Assembly (NCBI RefSeq): GCF_011320115.1
Contig: NZ_JAANOZ010000011.1
Coordinates: 37,866 to 101,865, forward strand
Direction: 5' to 3'
DNA: 64,000 nt
Source: Croceibacterium segetis
GTDB lineage: Bacteria > Pseudomonadota > Alphaproteobacteria > Sphingomonadales > Sphingomonadaceae
Shown here: in pieces, positions 50,087 through 58,977 of the stretch
How the letters are laid out: each line of letters starts with the position of its first letter
How positions within the stretch are numbered: the first letter of the stretch is position 1
Position numbers and translations under genes: made by a program
Notes under the pieces: generated by a model
The model's database searches: none
Told to the model about the DNA's origin: nothing
Seen by the model: only the letters and a program-made list of their open reading frames with translations

Positions 50087-52894
50087 ATGAGCACGCGTTT
50101 TTCGACCACGATCCGGTTCGCACTTCTGGCCAGCTCGGCGCTGTTGCTGCCGCAGGCGGCGTTCGCGCAGGACGCGGCCGACGGCGGCGCTCCGGCGCAG
50201 GACAAGGCGGCGGCCGATCCGGCGACGGGCACCTCGGCGGCGAGCGAGATCGTGGTTTCGGGTTTCCGCGCCTCGCTCAACAAGGCGCTCGACATCAAGC
50301 GCAATTCGGTCAGCTCGGTCGACGCGATCGTGGCGGAGGACATCGCCAAGTTCCCCGACCAGAACCTCGCCGAATCGCTCCAGCGCATCCCCGGCATCTC
50401 GATCCAGCGCGACGCCGGCGAAGGCCGCGCGATCACCGTCCGCGGCCTCGGCGCGCAATTCACCCGGGTGCGGGTCAACGGGCTCGAGACGGTGGCGACC
50501 TCGAGCGACGGCGCGAGCTCAAACCGCGACCGCGCCTTCGACTTCAACGTCTTCGCGTCCGAGCTGTTCAGCAGCCTGGTGGTCCACAAGACCGCCGAAG
50601 CCTCGCTCGACGAAGGCTCGCTGGGCGCGGTGGTGGACCTCAACACCGGCAATCCGCTCGCCGGCGAAGCGGGCCTGCACGGCGTCGCCTCTGTGGTCGG
50701 ATCGTACAACGACTTGTCCAAGGACCTCGGGCCGCGCCTTGCCGGCCTGGTCAGCTGGCGCAACGACGCCGGCACATTCGGCGCGTCGTTCTCGGCCGCC
50801 TATTCGAACACCGACACCTTCGAGCTCGGCAACAACACGGTGCGCTGGGCGCAGGCCAAGTTCCGCAAAGTCGACGGCGTCTCGTGCGCGACCAGCAACG
50901 CCACTTGCGACCCCGTGTCGCTGGCCTTCCACCCGCGCATCCCGCGCTACGGCCTGGTCGAGCACCGGCGCGACCGCCTCGGGCTCACCGGCTCGCTGCA
51001 ATTCTCGCCCACCGATGCGACCAGGATCTCGATCGACGGCCTTTATTCGAAGTTCAAGGAGGACCGCGAGGAGCGCTGGGGCGAAGTCCTGCTGCGCTCG
51101 AACGAGAAGAACATCGACGTCGTCGATCCGGTCATCGACAGCGACAACAACCTGATCTCGGCGACGCTCAACAACGCCTACGTCCGCACCGAGCACTACC
51201 TGCGCAAGAGTTCGACCGAGTTCTACCAGCTCGGCGGCACGTGGGACCAGGACCTGACCGACACCCTGCGCTTCACCGCCGTGGGCGGGTTCTCCAAGTC
51301 GAACGCGGACATTCCGGTCGAAACGACGATGGTTTTCGACGACAGGGACGCGAACGGCTACCACTACGACTACAGCGACATGAAGAGCCCGCTGCTGACT
51401 TTCGGCACCAGCGTTACCGATCCCTCGGTGTTCCAGCTCGCCGAAATCCGCGACCGGCCGTCGAACGTCACCAATCGCTTCAAGACCGGGCAATTGCGCG
51501 CCGAATGGGATGCGACCGACCATATCACCCTGAAGGCGGGCGGCGTGTGGCGCCGCTTCAACTTCGACGCGGTCGGCTTCACGCGCGACACGGCGGTGTG
51601 CGGCTCGAGCGGGCCGGACAAGGTGCTCGGCACGCTGACCTGCTCGTCGACCGTCTACGGCTTCCCGGTGACGAGCGAGTTCAGCCAGCTGTTCACGCTC
51701 GGCAAGGCGGGCCAGCCGTCCGGCAACACCAACCAGTGGCTGATACCGAACCTGGCCACCACCACCGAGTACACCGGGCTCTACAGCCGCACTCCGGCGG
51801 TGGACGCGGGCAACACACGCTCGGTCCAGGAAACCACGTCGGGCGGGTACTTCCAGGCCGACGTGAAGGGCCACATCGGGCGCATGGACTTCGCTGCCAA
51901 CGCGGGCGTCCGCTACGCCCACACCGACCAGAGCTCGACCGGCATCCTGTCGGGCACCGAGGTGACGGTCACGCGCAGCTATGACGACTGGCTGCCGTCG
52001 GCCAACCTGGCGCTCTATCCCAGACACGACATCATCGTTCGCGCGGCGGCCGCCAAGGTTATCACCCGTCCGACGCTCGGCAACCTGACCCCCGGCGGCT
52101 CGGTCGACGGCTTCAATTACAAGATCAGCTACGGCAACCCGTTCCTCGATCCCTACCGCGCGACCAATTACGACCTCGGCGTCGAATGGTACTTCATGCC
52201 GGAAGCGGTCCTTTCGGTGGCGGCGTTCCTCAAGGACGTGAAGAGCTTCCCGATCTCCGACACCTACAGCGCGCCGTTCTCCTCGACCGGCCTGACCAGG
52301 GACGCGCTGCCCCCGAGCTCGCCGGCCTACATCAACTTCGATCCCAACCAGGTCTACACAATCTCGGCCAACGTGAACGGCAAGGGCGCGACGCTGAAGG
52401 GAGTCGAGCTGGCGCTGCAGCTGCCGTTCAAGTTCCTCGACAGCCCGATCCTGAGCAACTTCGGGGTGCTGGCGAACGCGACCTTCATCTCGTCCGACGC
52501 CGATTACAGCGTCAGCGGTCCGGCCGTTACTCCCGGCGGCCCACTGGTCAAGAGCGACCGCAACGCCACCCTGTTCGGGGTTTCGAAGCAGGCATACAAC
52601 GCCACGCTGTTCTACGACGACGGCAAGTTCAGCGCCCGCGCGATGGTCAGCTACCGCAGCCGCTACATCGACTCCAACAGCGGCACCGGCAACGTGTTCG
52701 AAGGTTACGGCGCGACCACCAACCTCGATGCCTCGGTGCGCTACAAGATCACCGACTCGCTCGAGGTATCGGTGGAAGGCAACAACCTGCTCGACACCTA
52801 CCGCTATCGTTACACCGACTTCGACGCGAACCGGAACTATGAGAACAACCACTTCGGCCGCACGATCCTGTTCGGTGCCCGCCTCAAGGTCTGA
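50087..52894 (+). CDS. TonB-dependent receptor, oligosaccharide (pectin) type
   Basis: A 935-aa outer-membrane receptor with a signal peptide (MSTRFSTTIRFALLASSALL...AAFA), a TonB box-like SEIVVSGFRASLNKALDIKR, and a plug with VSSVDAIVAEDIAKFPDQNLAESLQRIPGISIQRD (quoted in part), the typical start of sphingomonad and Xanthomonas carbohydrate receptors. The barrel closes with HFGRTILFGARLKV. The size and plug motifs point to sugar oligomers, not siderophores. It diverges from the pectate lyase, is preceded by two operators and is followed by an esterase and a GH43. The ATG at 50087 follows GGGGAGGA. Confidence 0.94.
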   Translation: MSTRFSTTIRFALLASSALLLPQAAFAQDAADGGAPAQDKAAADPATGTSAASEIVVSGFRASLNKALDIKRNSVSSVDAIVAEDIAKFPDQNLAESLQRIPGISIQRDAGEGRAITVRGLGAQFTRVRVNGLETVATSSDGASSNRDRAFDFNVFASELFSSLVVHKTAEASLDEGSLGAVVDLNTGNPLAGEAGLHGVASVVGSYNDLSKDLGPRLAGLVSWRNDAGTFGASFSAAYSNTDTFELGNNTVRWAQAKFRKVDGVSCATSNATCDPVSLAFHPRIPRYGLVEHRRDRLGLTGSLQFSPTDATRISIDGLYSKFKEDREERWGEVLLRSNEKNIDVVDPVIDSDNNLISATLNNAYVRTEHYLRKSSTEFYQLGGTWDQDLTDTLRFTAVGGFSKSNADIPVETTMVFDDRDANGYHYDYSDMKSPLLTFGTSVTDPSVFQLAEIRDRPSNVTNRFKTGQLRAEWDATDHITLKAGGVWRRFNFDAVGFTRDTAVCGSSGPDKVLGTLTCSSTVYGFPVTSEFSQLFTLGKAGQPSGNTNQWLIPNLATTTEYTGLYSRTPAVDAGNTRSVQETTSGGYFQADVKGHIGRMDFAANAGVRYAHTDQSSTGILSGTEVTVTRSYDDWLPSANLALYPRHDIIVRAAAAKVITRPTLGNLTPGGSVDGFNYKISYGNPFLDPYRATNYDLGVEWYFMPEAVLSVAAFLKDVKSFPISDTYSAPFSSTGLTRDALPPSSPAYINFDPNQVYTISANVNGKGATLKGVELALQLPFKFLDSPILSNFGVLANATFISSDADYSVSGPAVTPGGPLVKSDRNATLFGVSKQAYNATLFYDDGKFSARAMVSYRSRYIDSNSGTGNVFEGYGATTNLDASVRYKITDSLEVSVEGNNLLDTYRYRYTDFDANRNYENNHFGRTILFGARLKV

Positions 52895-52900
52895 TCGCGC

Positions 52901-52921
52901 GCCGGGGCCTTGCGCCCCGGC
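52901..52921 (+). terminator. GC-rich hairpin between receptor and esterase genes
   Basis: GCCGGGGC and GCCCCGGC form a perfect 8-bp stem with a 5-nt loop, 6 bp after the receptor stop and without a T run. It may reduce read-through or stabilise the receptor mRNA, lowering esterase and GH43 levels relative to the receptor. Confidence 0.5.
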
Positions 52922-52945
52922 CGCCTTGCGGAGCAGACCGGCCGA

Positions 52946-53941
52946 ATGAAGACCGATCGCCGATCGCTGATCGCCGCGGGCCTCGCTCTCGGAGCCGCCG
53001 CGAGAGCGGGCGCGCAGACGCCGCCGCCGGCTGCCGCGAAGGCGCCGCCGCCGGGATTGCCGCAGCCGGTCGAGACCATCGACCTGTGGCCCGCCGGCGC
53101 GCCGGGGCTTCCCAAGGCGCCGCTCACCGAGACGGTCGAAGAACGCTCCACCGATGCGCTGGTCACCGATCGCGCGGTGCTCGGCATCGCGCGCCCGCGC
53201 ATGGCGGTGTTTCGCCCCGACCGGCCCAACGGCGCCGCGCTGCTGCTCGCGCCCGGCGGCGGCTACCACCATGTCGTGGTCGACAAGGAAGGCTACGAGA
53301 TGGCGCGCTGGCTGACCGCCCGCGGGTTCACCGCCTTCGTGCTGTTCTACCGGCTGCCGGGCGAGGGCTGGGCGGCCGGTCCCGACGTGGCCCTGGCCGA
53401 TGCCCAGCGTTCGATCCGGCTGATCCGCCAGCGGGCGAGGGACTTCGCGCTCGACCCGGAGCGGGTCGGGGCGATGGGTTTTTCCGCCGGCGGTCACGTT
53501 TGCGCCGACCTCGCCGCGCGCTTCGCCGCGAAGACCTACACGCCGGTCGACGCCGCCGACCGCCTCTCGGCCAGGCCGTTCTGCGCGGCGCCGATCTATC
53601 CGGTCGTCTCGATGGACCCGCGCTACGCCCATCCCGGCTCGCGCGACCTGCTGCTCGGCCCCCATCCCTCGGGCGCTCTCGAGGCGGCGCACTCGCCCGA
53701 CCGCAACGTGCCGGACGATGCCCCGCCGCACTTCCTGCTCCACGCCGAGGACGACGACGTCGTGCCGGTGGAGAACACCCTGCTGCTGCGCGCGGCGCTC
53801 AAGGCGAAGAAGATTCCCGTCGAAACCCACTTGTTCCAGAACGGCGGCCACGGCTTCGGGCTGCGCAAGGCGATCGGCAAGCCGCTCGCGGCCTGGCCCG
53901 AGCTGTGGCGGGCGTGGGCGCAGACGGCCGGCTTTCTCTGA
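52946..53941 (+). CDS. Exported alpha/beta-hydrolase esterase (acetylesterase-like)
   Basis: A 331-aa esterase with a Tat-like or Sec signal (MKTDRRSLIAAGLALGAAARAGA). The oxyanion segment is LAPGGGYHHVVVDKEGYEMARWL, the nucleophile lies in MGFSAGGHVCADLAARF, and the Asp and His are in HAEDDDVVPVEN and GGHGFG. This matches the xylan/pectin acetylesterase-like enzymes (AXE/BD-FAE group) common in plant-polymer loci. It probably removes acetyl groups from the imported or surface-bound oligosaccharide. The stop shares one base with the GH43 start (TGATG). Confidence 0.88.
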   Translation: MKTDRRSLIAAGLALGAAARAGAQTPPPAAAKAPPPGLPQPVETIDLWPAGAPGLPKAPLTETVEERSTDALVTDRAVLGIARPRMAVFRPDRPNGAALLLAPGGGYHHVVVDKEGYEMARWLTARGFTAFVLFYRLPGEGWAAGPDVALADAQRSIRLIRQRARDFALDPERVGAMGFSAGGHVCADLAARFAAKTYTPVDAADRLSARPFCAAPIYPVVSMDPRYAHPGSRDLLLGPHPSGALEAAHSPDRNVPDDAPPHFLLHAEDDDVVPVENTLLLRAALKAKKIPVETHLFQNGGHGFGLRKAIGKPLAAWPELWRAWAQTAGFL

Positions 53942-55545
53942 TGCCGGCCGACCGGCGCGATCTCCTCAAAGGTGCGGGACTCCTGGCGGCATCGGGCCTG
54001 GTCGGCGGCGCCGCTGCGGCGGCTGAACCGCTGGCTGACGCGCGGCCACCGGTCCGCTGGCGGCGCGGCTTCGACAATCAGCGGATCGCCGACCTCGGCG
54101 ACGGGCGCTTCCTCAACCCGATCCTCGCCGGCGACCGCCCCGACCCGGCGGTGCTGCGCGACGGCGACGACTACTACGCTACCTTCTCGTCTTTCGACGC
54201 CTATCCCGGCCTGCTCATCTGGCATTCGCGCGACCTGGTGAACTGGCGCCCGCTCAAGCCGGCGCTCCAGCGCAACATCGGTTCGGTATGGGCGCCGGGC
54301 CTGCACAAGGACCGCGGCCGTTACCTGCTGTATATTCCGGTCAAGGCGCAGCCGAACGACATCTTCGTCAGCCACGCCGAGCACATCGAGGGGCCGTGGA
54401 GCGATCCGGTCCCGCTCGGCCTGCCCGACCATATCGACCCGTGCTTCGCGGTCGGCGAGGACGGCTCGCGCTGGCTGTTTCTCTCCGGCGGCGACCGCGT
54501 GCGGCTGGCGGACGACGGACTCTCGCTCGCGGGCGGGGTCGAGCACGTCTACGACCCGTGGCACTATCCGTCGGACTGGGTGGTCGAGGGCTTCTCGCCG
54601 GAAGGACCGAAGCTCCACCGGATCGGCGGCTGGTTCTACATGCTCACTGCCGTCGGCGGCACCGCCGGTCCGCCGACCGGGCACATGGTCATCGCCGCGC
54701 GCTCGCACTCGATCCACGGGCCGTGGGAGCAGCATCCGGGCAATCCGCTGGTCCGCACCACGAGCGAGACCGAAGCCTGGTGGTCGCGCGGCCACGCCTC
54801 GCTCGTCGAGGGCCCCGACGGCAGCTGGTGGTCGTTCTATCACGGCTACGAGAACGGCTTCTGGACGCTCGGCCGGCAGACACTTCTCGATCCCGTCGAG
54901 TTCACCCCCGACGGCTGGTTCCGGATGACCGGCGGCGATCTCTCGCAGCCGCTGGCCAAGCCTGGCGGGGGTACCGCCTTGCCCCCGGGGATGGCTTTGT
55001 CCGACACCTTTGCCGGCCCGCTGGCGCTGGGCGGCAAGTGGGCATTCTTCCGCCCGGCGCCCGACGAGGGTTCGCGCGTGCGGGTGAGCGGCGGCGCGCT
55101 GCACCTCGCGGGGAAGGGCGACGCCCCGTCGAGCGGCTCGCCGCTGCTGATTACCGCCGGCGACACCAGCTACCGGTTCGAATGCGATGTCGAAGCGGCT
55201 CCCGGCGGCCGCGCAGGCCTGGTCCTGTTTTACGACGACAGGCTCTATTGCGGGCTCGGCTTCGACCGCGAGCGCTTCGTCACCCACCAGTACGGTCTCG
55301 AGCGCGGCCGCCCGGCCAACCCGCACGGGAGCCGGATGCGCATCCGGGTGACCAACCGCCGCCATATCGTCACCTACGACACCAGCGGCGACGGCGGGCG
55401 CAGCTGGCGGCGCTTCGATCGCGGGATGGAGGTTTCAGGCTACCACCACAACGTCCGCGGCGGCTTCCTGATGCTGCGCCCGGGACTCTACGCTGCCGGT
55501 CCCGGCGAGGCGGTGTTTCGCGACTTTCGTTTCACCGCGCTTTGA
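53941..55545 (+). CDS. Exported glycoside hydrolase family 43-like enzyme
   Basis: A 534-aa protein with a Tat-like signal (DRRDLLKGAGLLAASGLVGG). A five-bladed GH43 propeller covers about residues 50-340: the first Asp in NPILAGDRPDPAVLRDGDDYY, then WAPGLHKDRGRYLLYIP, the modulating Asp in LPDHIDPCFAV, and the acid Glu in EGPKLHRIGGWFYML. A C-terminal beta-sandwich (about 360-534, DUF1349/LamG-like) follows. Likely activities are beta-xylosidase or alpha-arabinofuranosidase on pectin side chains. It is coupled to the esterase (TGATG) and is the last gene before tRNA-Val. Confidence 0.88.
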   Translation: MPADRRDLLKGAGLLAASGLVGGAAAAAEPLADARPPVRWRRGFDNQRIADLGDGRFLNPILAGDRPDPAVLRDGDDYYATFSSFDAYPGLLIWHSRDLVNWRPLKPALQRNIGSVWAPGLHKDRGRYLLYIPVKAQPNDIFVSHAEHIEGPWSDPVPLGLPDHIDPCFAVGEDGSRWLFLSGGDRVRLADDGLSLAGGVEHVYDPWHYPSDWVVEGFSPEGPKLHRIGGWFYMLTAVGGTAGPPTGHMVIAARSHSIHGPWEQHPGNPLVRTTSETEAWWSRGHASLVEGPDGSWWSFYHGYENGFWTLGRQTLLDPVEFTPDGWFRMTGGDLSQPLAKPGGGTALPPGMALSDTFAGPLALGGKWAFFRPAPDEGSRVRVSGGALHLAGKGDAPSSGSPLLITAGDTSYRFECDVEAAPGGRAGLVLFYDDRLYCGLGFDRERFVTHQYGLERGRPANPHGSRMRIRVTNRRHIVTYDTSGDGGRSWRRFDRGMEVSGYHHNVRGGFLMLRPGLYAAGPGEAVFRDFRFTAL

Positions 55546-55581
55546 GCGCGTCGAGAGCGGGCCGCCAGATCGTTGATCTAA

Positions 55582-55656
55582 TGGTGGGCGCGGCAGGGAT
55601 TGAACCTGCGACCCCACCCGTGTGAAGGGTGTGCTCTACCACTGAGCTACGCGCCC
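55582..55656 (-). tRNA. tRNA-Val (anticodon CAC)
   Basis: A complete 75-nt cloverleaf on the minus strand, with encoded CCA. The acceptor stem is GGGCGCG/CGCGCCC, the D arm GCTC...GAGC, the anticodon stem CACCC/GGGTG around the loop TTCACAC (anticodon CAC, reading GTG), and the T arm GCAGG-TTCAATC-CCTGC. It lies between the GH43 and sppA genes. No integrase or attachment repeat is seen next to it. Confidence 0.96.
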
Positions 55657-55713
55657 GTCCGGCCCGCGGACAGGGGCGCGCCTTTGCCATGGCGCGTGCG
55701 CGATGACAAGCGG

Positions 55714-57648
55714 TCAGTCCAGCAGGCGCGCGAGCATCGCGACGAGGCTGAAACTCGTGCCCGGCGGTTTGCCGGTCGGCCGCTCGGGCGCGGTCGAAGC
55801 CTCGCATTCGAGGCACAGGGCTTCCATCCCGCGGACGCCCGTCAGCCTGTCGAGGTCGGCCAGCAGCCGGTTGCCCAGCGCCGCCTGGCGCCCGGCGAAG
55901 TAGCCGATCATGTCGCGCGCCGCGGGGGCGGTATTCTCGTCGTCGCCGAGCAGCGTCGCGAGAGTCGAATCCCACGTGCTCGGCTTGTCGGCGAGGTACT
56001 TCGGATACCACCGGCCCTTCTTGAGATTGGCTTGCGCGGCCGCGTAGTCGAGCGCGTCCTGCAAGTCGCCGAATTGGTCGACGAGCCCTATCTGGCGCGC
56101 GCTGCCGCCGTCCCACACCCGGCCCTGGCCGATCGAGTCGACCCGCTCCACCGGCATCTTCCGCGCCCTGGAAACGAGGCCGAGGAACCGCTGGTAGCCG
56201 AAATCGACCGAGCTTTGCAGGAGCGTTTCGGTTTCGGGCGTAAGCCCGCCGAGAAGGTCGGGCTGGCCGGAGAGCGGGGTGGTGCGAACCCCGTCGCTGG
56301 TCACGCCGTATTGCGCCAGCGCGTCCTCGAACGTCGGGATCACGCCGAAGATGCCGATCGAGCCGGTGATCGTCTCGGGCTCGGCGAAGATCCGGTCGCC
56401 GGCGGTGGAAACCCAGTAGCCGCCGCTCGCCGCGACGTTGCCCATCGACACCACGATCGGGATGCCGCGCGATTTCTGCCGCAGGATCGCCCGGCGGATC
56501 GCTTCCGAGCCGGTGACGGTGCCGCCCGGCGAATCGACCCGCACGACCAGCGCGGCGAGGTCGTCGTCGAGCGCGTCGTCGAGCAGCTTGGAGATCCGTT
56601 CGGCGCCGGCCTCGCCGGGCCCCGCGTTGCCGTCGCTGATCTCGCCGGCGATGGTGATCACGCCGATCGGCTTGCCCTTGCCCGAGAGCGAGCGCGTGCC
56701 GTCGTCGGGCGAAATGGCGGCGAGCCAGGTTTCGTAATCGGTCGAGGCGAAGGCGCCCGGGGTGTCATCCCATTTGTCCTTGCCGGCGATCTCGGCGACG
56801 TGCTTGCCCCAGGCGACCTTGTCGCCGATCGTGTCGGCGAGGCCGGCCTGCAGCGAAGCCTTGGCCAGGTCGCCCTGGCTGCCGGCGATCCACTCGCCGA
56901 TCTGCTGGGTCGCCAGCGCGATGTTCGCCTTTGGGCGCGCCTGCTTCACGTTGGCCTGCCATTCCTGCCACAGCGAGCCGTAAAGCGCCTCGGCGTTCTC
57001 CCGCGCCGCGGGCGACATCCCGCTCAGCATGTAGGGCTCGACCGCGCTCTTGTAGGTGCCGACGCGGAACACGTGCGCCTTGACCTTCAGCTTGTCGAAC
57101 AGGCCGGCGTAATAGAGGTTGCTCCCGCCCGGGCCGCTCAAGGCCGCGCCGCCCATCGGGTCGACCCACACCTCGCTCGAATGCGCGGCCAGCAGCATCG
57201 AATCGTCGGTGTAGGCGACGGCGTAGGTGAGCACCGGCTTGCCGGTGCGGCGGAAGCGGTCGAGCGCGGCGCCGATCTCTTCCATCTGCACGAAGCCGCC
57301 ACCGAGGAAGGTGGAAAGGTCGAGCGCGATCGCCTTGATCCGATCGTCCCTGGCGGCCTCGTCGATCGAATGGATGAGGTCGCGCGCGGCGAACTGGTGG
57401 GTCGGCGCGGCGCTGCTGAGCACCGCGTCGAGCGGATGGATGCGCGAGGGTTCCTCGACCACTTGCCCGTCGAGCTCGAGCAGCAACGCCCCCGAGCGCA
57501 CCGCCGCCGGATTGGGGCGAGCGCTCAGCACCATGTATACCGCCCAGAAGAACAGCAGCAGGAAGACGAGCGAGAGCCCGTCCTTGATGCCGACCAGCAG
57601 CCGCCAGACTTTGCCTGCGAAACTCATGCGCCCGTTCCTGCTCGCCAT
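55714..57648 (-). CDS. sppA: Signal peptide peptidase SppA, 67-kDa type
   Basis: SppA is an inner-membrane serine protease that degrades cleaved signal peptides. The 644-aa protein is the duplicated long form: an N-terminal membrane anchor (about 25-42), then two ClpP-like S49 domains. The catalytic dyad is K200 in GTYKSAVEPY and S408 in NVAASGGYW, close to K209 and S409 of E. coli SppA. The start at 57648 gives MASRNGRMSFAGK; a second ATG seven codons on is also possible. It diverges from pyrB across 123 bp. Confidence 0.94.
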   Translation of the reverse strand: MASRNGRMSFAGKVWRLLVGIKDGLSLVFLLLFFWAVYMVLSARPNPAAVRSGALLLELDGQVVEEPSRIHPLDAVLSSAAPTHQFAARDLIHSIDEAARDDRIKAIALDLSTFLGGGFVQMEEIGAALDRFRRTGKPVLTYAVAYTDDSMLLAAHSSEVWVDPMGGAALSGPGGSNLYYAGLFDKLKVKAHVFRVGTYKSAVEPYMLSGMSPAARENAEALYGSLWQEWQANVKQARPKANIALATQQIGEWIAGSQGDLAKASLQAGLADTIGDKVAWGKHVAEIAGKDKWDDTPGAFASTDYETWLAAISPDDGTRSLSGKGKPIGVITIAGEISDGNAGPGEAGAERISKLLDDALDDDLAALVVRVDSPGGTVTGSEAIRRAILRQKSRGIPIVVSMGNVAASGGYWVSTAGDRIFAEPETITGSIGIFGVIPTFEDALAQYGVTSDGVRTTPLSGQPDLLGGLTPETETLLQSSVDFGYQRFLGLVSRARKMPVERVDSIGQGRVWDGGSARQIGLVDQFGDLQDALDYAAAQANLKKGRWYPKYLADKPSTWDSTLATLLGDDENTAPAARDMIGYFAGRQAALGNRLLADLDRLTGVRGMEALCLECEASTAPERPTGKPPGTSFSLVAMLARLLD

Positions 57649-57747
57649 TCAAACCCCCGCCACGTTCTTAGGGCCCCCGGCAGTTGGGTTCCACCGGAAA
57701 GCGCTTGAGCGGCCCACGCGAGTCGACTAAGGGCTTTGCGTCCCGAA

Positions 57748-57764
57748 GTTGTATGGACTACAAC
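57748..57764. promoter_or_regulatory. Inverted repeat just upstream of pyrB, possible HTH operator
   Basis: GTTGTA-TGGAC-TACAAC, a perfect 6-5-6 inverted repeat ending 7 bp before the pyrB start. There is no good ribosome site in this spot, so the message may be leaderless or poorly translated. The repeat has the size of a Cro/CI-type operator, and the adjacent gene encodes such a domain fused to the enzyme. Confidence 0.5.
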
Positions 57765-57771
57765 AATCTCC

Positions 57772-58977
57772 ATGGAGCCGCACAACAAACTGGCCGCGTG
57801 GCTGCAGGCCGAGAACATCTCGCAGGCGGAAATGGCCCGCCGGTGCGAATACGACCGTTCCAACTTTCACCGCCTGCTCTCGGGCAAGCTGTCGCCCTCG
57901 CTGGTCCTGGCGGCGCGCATCGAGCGGGAAACCAGGGGCGCCATTCCCGCGGTCGCCTGGGCCGAGGAAGCGTCGTCCGGCGACACCTCCCACGCGGGCC
58001 GCTATCCGGCCGGCGGGCGGGCCTTCCCGCACCGCCACTTGCTCTCGATCGGCCAGCTCGAGACTCACGAGATCCTCTACCTTCTCGACGAGGCCGAGCA
58101 GTGGGTCGCGCTCAACCGCCAGCCGCAGAAGCATTCGGACCGGCTTGCCGGCCTGACGATCATCAACGCCTTCTTCGAGAACTCGACGCGAACGCTGCTG
58201 AGCTTCGAGATCGCCGGCAAGCGGCTCGGCGCCGACGTCGTCAACATGCACGCCGCGCAATCGAGCGTGAAGAAGGGAGAGACGCTGATCGACACCGCGG
58301 TGACGCTCAATTCGATGCGCGCCGACGCGATCGTCATCCGCCATCAATCGAGCGGTGCGGTGGCGCTGATCGCCGACAAGGTCGATTGCCCGGTGCTCAA
58401 CGCCGGCGACGGCCAGCACGAGCACCCCACGCAGGCGCTGCTCGACGCGCTGGCGCTGCGCCACAAGCTGCGCGAGCGCGGTGAGGAGAGCTTCAACGGC
58501 CTGGTGGTGACGATCTGCGGCGACGTGCTGCACAGCCGCGTCGCGCGTTCGAACATCCTCTGCCTGCAGGCGCTCGGCGCCAGGGTGCGCGTCTGCGCGC
58601 CGCCGGCGCTGATGCCCACCGGCGTCGAGGCGATGGGCGCCGAGCCTTTTGCCTCCTTCGAGGCGGCGCTCAGCGGAGCCGACGTGGTGATGATGCTGCG
58701 GTTGCAGAACGAGCGGATGGAGGGCCAGTTCATTCCCAGTCCGCGCGAGTACCGCCACCTTTACGGCCTGACCCTCGAGCGGCTCAGGCGCTGCGCGCCC
58801 GAGGCGATCGTCATGCATCCGGGCCCGATGAACCGCGGGGTCGAGATCGACAGCAACGTCGCCGAGCTCGCCGGACAGTCGATCATCACCGACCAGGTCG
58901 AGATGGGCGTCGCCATCCGCATGGCCTGCCTCGACGTGCTCACCCGTCGCGAGCGCGGCGTGGAGGGCTGGGCATGA
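57772..58977 (+). CDS. pyrB: Aspartate carbamoyltransferase with N-terminal helix-turn-helix domain
   Basis: The enzyme joins carbamoyl phosphate and aspartate in pyrimidine synthesis. Residues about 85-401 are a complete catalytic chain: [10 protein letters not shown] at the start, the carbamoyl-phosphate motif STRT (138-141), and HPTQALLD (218-225). Ahead of it, in the same unbroken frame, residues about 5-62 form a Cro/CI (XRE)-type helix-turn-helix with [20 protein letters not shown] and [16 protein letters not shown] see no ATG or GTG between the two domains, so a separate short PyrB is unlikely. Usual PyrB is about 310-340 aa. The stop overlaps the next gene (ATGA). Self-regulation is inferred. 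Confidence 0.88.
   Translation: MEPHNKLAAWLQAENISQAEMARRCEYDRSNFHRLLSGKLSPSLVLAARIERETRGAIPAVAWAEEASSGDTSHAGRYPAGGRAFPHRHLLSIGQLETHEILYLLDEAEQWVALNRQPQKHSDRLAGLTIINAFFENSTRTLLSFEIAGKRLGADVVNMHAAQSSVKKGETLIDTAVTLNSMRADAIVIRHQSSGAVALIADKVDCPVLNAGDGQHEHPTQALLDALALRHKLRERGEESFNGLVVTICGDVLHSRVARSNILCLQALGARVRVCAPPALMPTGVEAMGAEPFASFEAALSGADVVMMLRLQNERMEGQFIPSPREYRHLYGLTLERLRRCAPEAIVMHPGPMNRGVEIDSNVAELAGQSIITDQVEMGVAIRMACLDVLTRRERGVEGWA

Noticed and set aside
50519..53851. 1,110-codon minus-strand frame opposite the TonB receptor and esterase
   Set aside because: It spans two unrelated plus-strand genes and has shadow composition.
55582..55656. tRNA-Val as an integration site for a genomic island
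   Set aside because: No integrase gene, no duplicated tRNA 3' end and no composition shift on either side.
57754..58484. Alternative frame starting at 57754, overlapping pyrB
   Set aside because: It covers the start of pyrB in another frame with Arg-rich shadow composition and no family match.
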